From assembly GCA_034231615.1 (NCBI GenBank), contig CM067298.1:9166140-9230139 (forward strand): DNA of 64,000 nt, written 5' to 3'. Position numbers and translations under genes: made by a program. The notes beneath the pieces are model-generated. The model had not been told where the DNA came from, did no database searches, and saw only the letters and a list, made by a program, of their open reading frames with translations. Positions 55,490-64,000 of this stretch are shown here, one piece after another. Source of the DNA: Meghimatium bilineatum. Its lineage: Eukaryota; Mollusca; Gastropoda; Stylommatophora; Philomycidae. Position 1 is the first letter of the stretch. Each line of letters starts with the position of its first letter.

Positions 55490-55905
55490 ATCACGTTGTA
55501 TTCAATTTCAAATTCCTATACAAATACAAGTTCATATACTTGGGTACCTTAATAACATCATCACTACAGGACTATATCGCGAAGAAATGTTCTATGGATG
55601 TGATGAATAATTCGAAAACAGGAGGTGTTACGAACAATTAACATCCAGGAAGGCTGGCTTCTGAGCACCATATTAAATAAAAAGTTAGATTTTTCGGTCA
55701 AATTAAGAGACACGACAGCATGGAGAGTGTTACTGGAGAGGATGATAGAAGGCAACAGGGGTAAAGGTTGACCAAAACGCTGTTGGATAAAAGACATTAA
55801 AGAATGCCTGCGCATGTCACTAAGAATCGTGGAGAATTCAAGAGATTCATAGGGAAAACTACATTCTGGAAAGAATATGTCACCTGATGATGATGATGAA
55901 TAACA
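55490..55905 (+). pseudogene. RTE-like LINE 3' part with TGA tail
   Basis: Segments across frames: IYLGTLITSS-like (about 55535), a KFFGQIKRHDSMERVLLERM-like block (about 55690-55745), MIEGNRGKG and a RCWIKDIKECLRMSLR-like block (about 55780-55825). Ends 'atgtcacctgatgatgatga'. Confidence 0.78.
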
Positions 55906-56088
55906 TCAGATGGAAGATGTAGATGTCAAATGTAGAACTGCCCAGAGAAATGCAACATTTCACAATATGAAGACCATCGTATATATGGTAATATAGGGAT
56001 AAAAGTTCTAGTGTCGGGTAGCAACACTAAACAGGAAATGGGTGGCTGGGGTAACACAGGGCAAAAATCAAAATTAACAACAATAGGT

Positions 56089-56436
56089 ATATGTGTTACC
56101 AAAATAAGTCATAAAACAACATAACAACAAATCACAAATTATATATTATCTGTTTTCACTTCTTCTGTGCACTTTTCCCATTCTTACTGATCACCATCTT
56201 CCCCTCACACCTTCTTCTCCCTGTCATGCTGCGCTATCTTTGCTTCATCTGTCATGCATTCGCTATTGTCATTCTCCCCTTTTCTTTCCTTCCTATCACA
56301 ACCACGTGTGTCCCTATGTAAGATTTGTTTACTGTGGTCTTTTGTTTGACTTGATGAAGGCTTTTTAGTCGAAACGTCATCTGTCATTGTGTCTCATTGT
56401 TAGGTTGTTGTATTACTTATTTTGGTAACACTTATA
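56089..56436. mobile_element. Possible Penelope-like terminal fragment with inverted repeats
   Basis: 56089-56129 ('gtgttaccaaaataagtcat', 'aaaacaacataacaac') is the reverse complement of 56397-56436 with few mismatches. Between them is pyrimidine-rich sequence and, near the right arm, 'cttgatgaaggc' followed by 'gtcgaaacgtc', a combination typical of Penelope-like element termini. No reverse transcriptase is present. The assignment rests on this motif and is uncertain. Confidence 0.5.
56348..56378 (+). ncRNA. Hammerhead-ribozyme-like motif (degenerate)
   Basis: 'gacttgatgaaggc...agtcgaaacgtc' keeps the TGATGA box, a short stem II (ggct/agtc) and the GAAA box. The canonical CTGATGA start is TTGATGA here, so it is probably inactive. 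Penelope-like elements are known to carry such ribozymes. Confidence 0.35.
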
Positions 56437-56454
56437 ACTATTTTTGTTTATCTT

Positions 56455-56935
56455 GATATGGTAATATATCATTGTCAGTTGAGGTGAGAAAGAGAGTTCT
56501 AAGAAGTCATATAGAACCAATACTGTTGTATGGAAGTGAATCTTGGACAACCAGCAGAATGGTGAAAAATTATATAGAAACAGCTGAGATTTGATTTTAT
56601 AGAAGAATGTTAAGAATACCATGGATAGATTAAAAAGTGTAATGGAAATATCTTGAAAGAAATTAATTAAAATAAGAGAGCTGCTTACCAGCATCATAAA
56701 GAGACAGTCCAAATTGTTGGATGCATCATGAGAGGAGGAAAGATGGAACACATTGTAACAACAGACAAGCTGAAAACCAAGAAGGATGGGAGAAAACCAA
56801 GAGACAAAATGCTTAACAACTTAGCATTGTGGCATGGGAGAACATTGGATCAGAAATGTTTGCCAGCACACAAATCAGAAGGATGTGGAAATGCTTGATA
56901 ACCAATGTCCATACATCATAAGAAGAAGAATATAC
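56455..56935 (+). pseudogene. RTE-like LINE, C-terminal part
   Basis: VRKRVLRSHIEPILLYGSES (about 56487), FYRRMLRIPWI (about 56598), RGGKMEHIVTTDKLK (about 56735), LNNLALWHGRTLDQK (about 56815) and a C-terminal WKCLITNV. Same family as 7690-8376. Confidence 0.82.
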
Positions 56936-56939
56936 AGGA

Positions 56940-58900
56940 AAAGAAATCATGAAGAAACTAATAATGTAATTCTATCAAGAAACTAATAATGTACTCTGAT
57001 CAAGAAACTAATAATGTACTCTGATCAAGAAACTAATAATGTAATTCTATCAAGAAACTAATAATGTACTCTGATCAATAAACTAATAATGTAATTCTAT
57101 CAAGAAACTAATAATGTACTCTGATCAAGAAACTAATAATGTAATTCTATCAAGAAACTAATAATGTACTCTGATCAATAAACTAATAATGTAATTCTAT
57201 CAAGAAACTAATAATGTACTCTGATCAATAAACTAATAATGTAATTCTATCAAGAAACTAATAATGTACTCTGATCAAGAAACTAATAATGTAATTCTAT
57301 CAAGAAACTAATAATGTAATTCTATCAAGAAACTAATAATGTACTCTGATCAAGAAACTAATAATGTAATTCTATCAAGAAACTAATAATGTACTCTGAT
57401 CAAGAAACTAATAATGTACTCTGATCAAGAAACTAATAATGTACTCTGATCAAGAAACTACTAATATACTTCAATTAAGAAACTAATAATGTAATTCTAT
57501 CAAGAAACTAATAATGTACTCTGATCAAGAAATGAATAATGTACTTTGATCAAGAAACTAATAATGTACTCTGATCAAGAAACTAATAATGTATTTATTG
57601 CAATGAAGAAACTAATAATGAACTCCAATGAAGAAGCTAAAAAAGACACTAATAATGTACTCTGATCAAGAATCTAGTAATTTACTCTGATCACGAAACT
57701 AATAATGTGTACTCTAATGAAAAAAAACTAATAATTTAATCCAATGAAGAAACTAATAATGTACTTTGATCAAGAAACTAATAATGTACTCCAATGAAGA
57801 AACTAATAATGTAATTCGATCAAGAATCTAATAATGTGATCTACAGAAAAAAATTAATAATTTAATCTGATGAAGAAACTAATAATGTATTCCAATGAAG
57901 ACACTAATAATGTATTCCAATGAAGAAACTAATAATGTATTCCAATGAAGACACTAATAATGAACTCTGATGAAGAAACTAATAATGTACTCCAATGAAG
58001 AAACTAATAATGAACTCTGATGAAGAAACTAATAAAGTACTCCAATGAAGAAACTAATAATGTACCCAAATCTTCTTGTTCGCAATTTGACATGTCTGCA
58101 CAGCAAGTGCTGTTTTCTTAATAAATGCTGCTGTATTTGAAAGCTCCTCAGTGCTCCCATACATCTTTCAGTGGATATCCATCTCTGTGGGCCAGTGTTC
58201 TTCCCTTAACTGATTTAGTGTATTGCAGTCTTGCAGGATATGTTCAGTAGTCTGTGCTGTCTGCCCACAAGGGCACAGTGGTGATGGGACCAATCTTAGT
58301 CTATTTAAGTGGTTGTTTAATCTGTTGTGTCCTGTTCTGAGGCGGAAGATAATAACCTGCTCTGCTCTGTCGAGATAGATGTACCCAAATGAAGACACTA
58401 ACAATGTACTCTGATCAAGAAACTAGTAATGTACTCTGGTCAAGAAATAATGTACTCTGATCAAGAAACTAGTAATGTACTCCAATGAAGAAACTAATAA
58501 TGTACTCCAATGAAGAAACTAATAATGTACTCCAATGAAGAAACTAATAATGTACTCCAATGAAGAAACTAATAATGTACTCCAATGAAGAAACTAATAA
58601 TGTACTCTGATCAAGAAAGTAGTACCGGGTAATGTACTCCAATGAAAAAACTAATAATGTACTCCAATGAAGACACTAATAATGTACTCTGATCAAGAAA
58701 CTAGTAATGTACTCCAATGAAGAAACTAATAATGTACTCTGATTAAGAAACTAATAATTTACTCCAATGAAGAAACTAATAATGTACTCTGATCAAGAAA
58801 CTAGTAATGTACTCCAATGAAGAAACTAATAATGTACTCTGATCAAGAAACTAGTAATGTTCTCCAATGAAGAAACTAATAATGTACTCCAATGAAAGAG
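56940..58900. repeat. 2-kb minisatellite, ~25-bp unit, ~65 copies, interrupted
   Basis: Two unit types, 'caagaaactaataatgtact' plus 'ctgat' and 'caagaaactaataatgtaat' plus 'tctat', alternate on the left. A third type with 'ccaatgaagaaactaataatg' dominates on the right. A LINE fragment interrupts it at 58072-58378. Confidence 0.95.
58072..58378 (-). mobile_element. RNase H LINE 3' end inserted in the 25-bp array
   Basis: 12-bp target duplications 'atgtacccaaat' (58060-58071 and 58379-58390) are made of array sequence. Minus-strand frame: RAEQVIIFRLRTGHNRLNNH, CPCGQTAQTTEHILQDC, REEHWPTEMDIH, then RKMYGSTEELSNTAAFIKK; tail 'gcgaacaagaag'. Same subfamily as 6645-7412. Strongly 5'-truncated, as is usual for target-primed insertion. 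Confidence 0.92.
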
Positions 58901-58946
58901 AAAATGAACATTCCATATGAAAAGTCACAGCAAATAGGCTTGAATA

Positions 58947-59105
58947 TAAACACCGCCAAAGACGGATGTGTCGGGCCATTGGCGCAAATAAAACGGCGAC
59001 ATTTCCATTTTCTGGATGACATCCTATTGGGAAACTAGTTGGACCATTGTCCTGCTACAAGAGAGATCCAGTGGGAGTGTGAGAATGAACGCCAAAGAAG
59101 AAGAA
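58947..59105 (+). mobile_element. SINE-like retroposon, family B
   Basis: 'ccgccaaagacggatgtgtc', 'gggccattggcgcaaataaa', 'gctacaagagagatccagtg', tail 'gaacgccaaagaagaagaag'. Confidence 0.85.
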
Positions 59106-59144
59106 GAGTATAAGCACAGAAAAGACAAAAGATTATACGAGTAA

Positions 59145-59365
59145 ATTAAAAAGTAGAATACTGTAGATGAAACAGCTCCATATAAGGTAGAATACTGTAG
59201 ATGAAACAGCTCCATATAAGGTAGAATACTGTAGATGAAACAGCTCCATATAAGGTAGAATACTGTAGATGAAACAGCTCCATATAAGGTAGAATACTGT
59301 AGATGAAACAGCTCCATATAAGGTAGAATACTGTAGATGAAACAGCTCCATATAATGTAGAATAA
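59145..59365. repeat. Minisatellite, 34-bp unit, ~6 copies
   Basis: Unit 'ctgtagatgaaacagctcca' plus 'tataaggtagaata'. It contains the dyad 'ctgtagatgaaacag'. Stop-free in three minus frames. Confidence 0.95.
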
Positions 59366-59699
59366 TGCACATACTTTGGAAACAACTTTCACAGAGTGAG
59401 AATAGCAGACACTAATGTCAGGAGAAAACTCTATTTAATTAGAACAGGTATTATATTAGGGGTGTTTGTAAGATTCAAACTCTGCCCTTAAGAAAACAGA
59501 ACATACCATTTATTTGCAAAGAACAGGTAAAAATGAGGGCAAAACTTCATTTTCCAAAAATAGATCACCGGAACTTCCCCGAAAAATGTGGTTACTATTT
59601 TTGTACCTTTCTCTTAAGTTATATACCCCGATCCCTTAACAAAGTAACATTTACAGTTCTACATTAGAACATCTATGAAAACCAATAGAGTTCAAAGGT
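59366..59699. other. No supported feature
   Basis: Nothing recognised. Confidence 0.45.
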
Positions 59700-59998
59700 A
59701 AAGGTAGGTCCCATGGCAGCAACCATGGATGAAGATAACTCTTCATGTACTAAGCTCCAGCAACTATTAGGGGGGGGGGGGGGGAGTTGCCAGTTCCTTT
59801 CATTGCTGTCTTTACCTCCCCTAACTTATGCATCAGATACTCATTTACAGCTGATTCAACTGGAGGAGTGGTTGTGTCAAGCAAGAAATCACAACTCTGA
59901 TTTTTTTTTGTCCGGACGTGGTTTCAAACCTGACATGCTGTAACCTGGTGATAGCAAGCTGACTATCAACTAGGCCACCGCACTGCTGTAATGATTAT
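59700..59998 (-). mobile_element. tRNA-derived SINE
   Basis: The minus strand from 59998 starts with 'gtgcggtggcctagttgata' (A-box region) and 'caggtttgaaaccacg' (B box), then a tRNA-unrelated body of about 200 bp with a G/C tract (59771-59785), ending 'atgggacctacctttacctt', a TTTACC-type tail. A 76-codon frame on the plus strand crosses it by chance. Confidence 0.75.
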
Positions 59999-60054
59999 AA
60001 AAAAAAGAGATTATTACTACATCATAGACAAAACTAAGAATATTTCTCTAAAAT

Positions 60055-60660
60055 GTTAGACCAGTGCTGCTGTATGGCTCTGAAACATGGATGATGACAA
60101 GGGAGTCAATGAGAAAACTGCAAACTTTCAGAAATAGATCCCTGAATAGAATAGAAGGTTTGAAATAATATCACAGGTGAAATGTTAGGCTATTAGCGAA
60201 AATGAAATGACGAAATAAAGCATTTTCCTTCTCTTAACAACATCCTGCTAGAAATATAGTAGGACTAATGTCCTGTTAAATGAAAGATCTGGTTGTAGTA
60301 GGACTATTGTCCTGTTATAAGTGAGAGCAGTTTGGAGCTGGAGTATGAAAATTGAAGAAGAAGAAAAAGAAGAATGATGAGAACCCCCCAAAGAGGAACT
60401 CATGAGACACCATTAGAGAAAGAACTTGAGAAAATACACAGGAAATAAGGGAGGACAGACAGACAAGAAGACCAATATAAATCAATGTAACACAGGCATT
60501 GTTCTGGAATTCAGTGGGAGAAAGATAAGAGTACAACCAAGAAATACCTAGCTATAGGCACAAAGAGGTTGGGTAGAGCATGGAAAGAATTGGAAGTAAT
60601 AGCTAAGTATAGTACGGAAGATGTTTGTTAAGGACCTCAGCTCCATATGAATGAAAGGTC
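60055..60660 (+). pseudogene. RTE-like LINE fragment split by a family B SINE
   Basis: VLLYGSETWMMTRESMRKLQ (about 60063) and FRNRSLNRIEGL lie left of the SINE at 60165-60365. GGQTDKKTN and a KRLGRAWKELEVIAKYSTED segment (about 60562) lie right of it. Normal order for an RTE C-terminal region. Confidence 0.72.
60165..60365 (+). mobile_element. SINE-like retroposon, family B, diverged
   Basis: 'ggctattagcgaaaatgaaa', 'caacatcctgctagaaatat', 'tcctgttaaatgaaagatct' (partly duplicated at 60300) and the tail 'tgaagaagaagaaaaagaag'. Confidence 0.65.
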
Positions 60661-60724
60661 AATATAGTAGTCTGAAATCGAAATAGAACAACACAGACCT
60701 ACAAAGAAGCAAAAACAATCATCC

Positions 60725-61090
60725 AGAATATATACATATCAAAGTGGAAGACAAACGTGACGCAATAGATCATCCCCATAGATATCAACAGACCACACTA
60801 TTTCGTTTTAGAACAGGCCACTGCAGACTGTTGGGTCACCTTTACCGATTGAGGATCTCATATACAGATGAATGTCCATGTGGATCCGGAACCCAGACTC
60901 CAGAACACATACTTCAGGATTGGCCAACATACAAGAGCAGAGACAGCAGACCTGGCATGAGGATACAGATTTGAGGCAGGATAAAGCTATGGGGCAGCTG
61001 CTCTGACCTGGAGAAGACAGTGGATTTCATCCTGACTAACTGACAAAATATCATAACCGCAGATGCTGAACGAACAAGAAGTAGCCTGAA
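60725..61090 (+). pseudogene. RNase H LINE, C-terminal part (third subfamily)
   Basis: The 76-codon frame at 60744 contains QQTTLFRFRTGHCRLLGHLY and DECPCGSGTQTPEHILQDW, the cysteine segment after RNase H. The rest (LEKTVDFILTN-like, about 61010) is frame-shifted. The 3' terminus 'tgctgaacgaacaagaag' at 61066-61083 resembles the SINE tails. Same subfamily as 26395-26900. Confidence 0.82.
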
Positions 61091-61104
61091 AAAAATTTTC
61101 TATC

Positions 61105-61400
61105 TAGAAGGAAAAGCGATAGAATACCGGTAAGTAAATAACTTTGTATATATAGGATATTATATTACCCAAGAGGGACACACTAGCAAAGAGGATAAAA
61201 CCAGAATTACAAAGACAGCACTAGCAATCAAAAACTTGGGAAAAAAATATAAAAAAACCTAAACACGAGAACAAAGTTATCTTTAATCATCATAGTCTTT
61301 ACTTATGAATGTAAATGTTGGAAAGTAAAAAAAGCTATAGATAGATTGGCAGCGGAACTGAAGCTCACGATTCTGTATATTGTAGAAAGATAGAAAAGCC
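61105..61400 (+). pseudogene. RTE-like LINE fragment, RT C-terminal region
   Basis: VNNFVYIGYYITQEGHTSKE (about 61132), RITKTALAIKNLGK, LSLIIIVFTYECKCWKVKK and RLAAELKLTILYIVER match the region after the RT core. Degenerate with stops. Confidence 0.72.
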
Positions 61401-61454
61401 ATAAAACTCTTAGAATTGATTATCTCTTAGTAGTATATTTCTTCTCAAAGCATT

Positions 61455-62682
61455 GCACATAGGAAGTGAGAGTAGGAATCACAGGAAGTGAGAGTAGGAA
61501 TCACAGGAAGTGAGAGTAGGAATCACAGGAAGTGAGAGTAGGAATCACAGGAAGTGAGAGTAGGAATCACAGGAAGTGAGAGTAGGAATCACAGGAAGTG
61601 AGAGTAGGAATCACAGGAAGTGAGAGTAGGAATTATAGGAAGTGAGAGTAGGAATCACAGGAAGTAAGAGTAGGAATTATAGGAAGTAAGAGTAGGAATT
61701 ATAGGAAGTAAGAGTAGGAATTATAGGAAGTAAGAGTAGGAATTATAGAAAGTCAGGAATCATAGGAAGTCAAGAGAAGGAATTATAGGAAGTCAGGAAT
61801 CATAGGAAGTCAAGAGAAGGAAGCATAGGAAGTAAGAGTAGGAAGCATAGGAATCATAGGAAGTCAAGAGAAGGAAGCATAGGAAGTCAAGAGAAGGAAG
61901 CATAGGAAGTCAAGAGAAGGAAGCATAGGAAGTCAAGAGAAGGAAGAATAGGAAGTCAAGAGAAGGAAGAATAGGAATCATAGGAAGTCAAGAGAAGGAA
62001 GCATAGGAAGTCAAGAGAAGGAAGCATAGGAAGTCAAGAGAAGGAAGCATAGGAAGTCAAGAGAAGGAAGCATAGGAAGTAAGAGTAGGAATCATAGGAA
62101 GTCAAGAGAAGGAAGCATAGGAAGTAAGAGTAGGAATCATAGGAAGTCAAGAGAAGGAATCATAGGAAGTCAAGAGAAGGAAGCATAGGAATCATAGGAA
62201 GTCAAGAGAAGGAAGCATAGGAAGTCAAGAGAAGGAAGCATAGGAAGTCAAGAGAAGGAAGCATAGGAAGTCAAGAGAAGGAAGCATAGGAAGTCAAGAG
62301 AAGGAAGCATAGGAAGTAAGAGAAGCATAGGAAGTCAAGAGAATGAAGCATAGGAAGTCAAGAGAAGGAAGCATAGGAAGTCAAGTCAAGAGAAGGAAGC
62401 ATAGGAAGTCAAGAGAAGGAAGCATAGGAAGTCAAGAGAATGAAGCATAGGAAGTCAAGAGAAGGAATCATAGGAAGTCAAGAGAAGGAAGCATAGGAAG
62501 TCAAGAGAAGGAAGCATAGGAAGTCAAGAGAAGGAAGCATAGGAATCATAGGAAGTCAAGAGAAGGAAGCATAGGAAGTCAAGAGAAGGAAGCATAGGAA
62601 GTCAAGAGAAGGAAGCATAGGAAGTCAAGAGAAGGAAGCATAGGAAGTCAAGAGAAGGAAGCATAGGAAGTCAAGAGTAGGA
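61455..62682. repeat. Purine-rich minisatellite, 22-23-bp unit, ~54 copies
   Basis: Left part is built of 'aggaagtgagagtaggaatc' plus 'ac'; right part of 'aggaagtcaagagaaggaag' plus 'cat'. The plus strand is about 80-85% purine throughout 1.2 kb. Confidence 0.95.
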
Positions 62683-62689
62683 ACTGCTA

Positions 62690-62757
62690 GCAATTCCTGA
62701 GATCAAAACAACAACAACCAGGAAAAGTTTAGAGAATGAATGCAAAAGAAGAAGAAA
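62690..62757 (+). mobile_element. Retroposon tail fragment (family A/B type)
   Basis: 'gtttagagaatgaatgcaaa' followed by 'agaagaagaa' matches the common tail. The body is missing. Confidence 0.45.
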
Positions 62758-63215
62758 ACCGTGACTTACTATGTTTGTCACAAGAAAAACTGTGACCTAT
62801 GTTTGTTATGAGAAGAAAAACTGCTCTGCTATGCTTTAATGAGAAGAAAAACTGTGACCTGTTATGCTTGTCACAAAACTAAAACTGTGACCTGTTATGC
62901 TTGTCACAAAAAGAAAAACTGTGACCTGTTATGCTTGTCACAAAAAGAAAAACTGTGACCTGTTATGCTTGTCACAAAAAGAAAAACTGTGACCTGTTAT
63001 GCTTGTCACAAAAAGAAAAACTGTGACCTGTTATGCTTGTCACAAAAAGAAAAACTGTGACCTGCTATGCTTGTTACAAGAAGAAAAACTGTGACCTGCT
63101 ATGCTTGTTACAAGAAGAAAAACTGTGACCTACTATGCTTGTCACAAAAAGATAAACTGACTAGCTATGCTCGTCACAAGAAGAAAAACTGTGACTATGC
63201 TTGTCAACAAGAAAC
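62757..63215. repeat. Minisatellite, 34-bp unit, ~13 copies
   Basis: Unit 'aaaaactgtgacctgttatg' plus 'cttgtcacaaaaag'. Each unit has the dyad GTGAC/GTCAC separated by 11 bases. Confidence 0.95.
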
Positions 63216-63400
63216 AAAAGAGTTGGATATGGGGTTTGCTAACTCACCTTGTAGAAAGTGACCACACAATGTCATTCTGAAATTGGATATAAAATGGGGC
63301 TGAAAGGGGCAGATATCACAGTTCAGCCATACTGTAAACCACAATACAACAGAATCCATTCTCATCCTGCAGTACATGTTCCTAAAAATTTCATCTGCCT
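63215..63400 (+). mobile_element. Family A copy, strongly diverged
   Basis: 'gagttggatatgggg', 'gaaattggatataaaatggggctgaaagg' region, 'gcagatatcacag' and 'actgtaaaccacaatacaac' keep family order. No clear tail. Confidence 0.5.
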
Positions 63401-63599
63401 GAAAATGTGCTTACACAGGTTTATGTAGAATACGTTTTAGTTTCGTATTTAGAAAATATTGAGTATGTATAGTATGTATATGGCATTATTTCCTATGTCA
63501 GTTCCGTTAAAAATAATAAGCTCATCTGCTACGGCTAATCATAACCCATCATCATGAATTATGATGAACTATTGCAAACTCCTGTTCAAATGAAAGAAA

Positions 63600-63935
63600 A
63601 ACTAAGTGATTTCCTTATTGTCATAACCCTATCACTAAGTGATTTCCTTATTGTCATAACCCTATCACTAAGTGATTTCCTTATTGTCATAACCCTATCA
63701 CTAAGTGATTTCCTTATTGTCATAACCCAATCACTAAGTGATTTCCTTATTGTCATAACCCTATCACTAAGTGATTTCCTTATTGTCATAACCCTATCAC
63801 TAAGTGATTTCCTTATTGTCATAACCCTACCACTAAGTGATTTCCTTATTGTCATAACCCTATCACTAAGTGATTTCCTTATTGTCATAACCCTATCACT
63901 AAGTGATTTCCTTATTGTCATAACCCTACCACTAA
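63600..63935. repeat. Minisatellite, 33-bp unit, ~10 copies
   Basis: Unit 'cactaagtgatttccttatt' plus 'gtcataaccctat'. 33 bp is a multiple of three and the unit is open on both strands, giving spurious 128- and 111-codon frames with 11-residue repeats. Confidence 0.96.
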
Positions 63936-64000
63936 GATAAGGGGAAACAACACCACCTAAGAAATAGGATGATTATAAAAATATATTTTCCGTAAAACTG

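Noticed and set aside
56205..56387. Charged 60-codon minus-strand frame
   Set aside because: Lies in pyrimidine-rich sequence between inverted repeats of a putative retroelement fragment; no motif.
59713..59943. 76-codon plus-strand frame with a Gly run
   Set aside because: It runs antisense across a tRNA-derived SINE; the Gly codons come from a G tract.
63554..63940. Hydrophobic repeat protein on plus, basic repeat on minus
   Set aside because: 33-bp array open on both strands; no independent support for a gene.

Overview
The window looks like intron- and repeat-rich nuclear DNA of an invertebrate animal. It is about 60-65% A+T by eye, has no operons and is almost empty of host genes. It is packed with degenerate transposons and minisatellites. 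The mix seen here (RTE-like LINEs, RNase H-bearing LINEs ending in (GAA)n, tRNA-headed SINEs, mariner and Tc1 elements, a possible Penelope-like fragment) suggests a lophotrochozoan, probably a mollusc. That is an inference from family resemblance; no species marker is present.

Only one convincing host gene is visible. It is a single-exon-like reading frame on the minus strand at 33562-34806 encoding an ankyrin-repeat protein with a C-terminal SOCS box (ASB family, predicted Cullin-5 ubiquitin-ligase substrate adaptor). An in-frame splice acceptor just upstream of its ATG suggests a 5' UTR exon further right. A weak candidate exon sits at 40258-40455.

Layout: 1-5.9 kb holds minisatellites, SINE copies and a deleted LINE inserted in a 20-bp array. 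6.1-10.8 kb is a graveyard of LINE fragments on both strands, one split by a TA-flanked MITE. 10.8-16.2 kb is mostly minisatellites. 17-18.9 kb holds a reverse transcriptase relic and LINE-derived tandem arrays. 19.9-21.2 kb is a dead mariner, and 21.5-24.1 kb a dead Tc1-like element invaded by an RNase H LINE. 24-33 kb has more LINEs, MITEs, inverted repeats and SINEs. 33.5-34.8 kb is the ASB gene. 35-42.7 kb is SINE, MITE and minisatellite DNA. 43.2-51.3 kb is nearly all tandem repeat: a very homogeneous 57-bp array (about 31 copies), then a 6-kb 31-bp array (about 194 copies) with higher-order duplications. 51.3-61.4 kb returns to LINE, SINE and MITE fragments, with a 2-kb 25-bp array, and 61.4-64 kb ends in GA-rich and other minisatellites.

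Three themes stand out. First, several retroposon families (called A, B and C here) share a head module, and A and B also share a (GAA)n tail with the RNase H LINEs, which points to a LINE/SINE partnership. Second, several minisatellites have clearly grown out of transposon sequence: a LINE coding motif, a LINE 3' end, a Tc1 coding segment and a MITE terminus. Third, nested insertions with readable target-site duplications allow a relative chronology. Most long reading frames in the window are artefacts of tandem arrays without stop codons.
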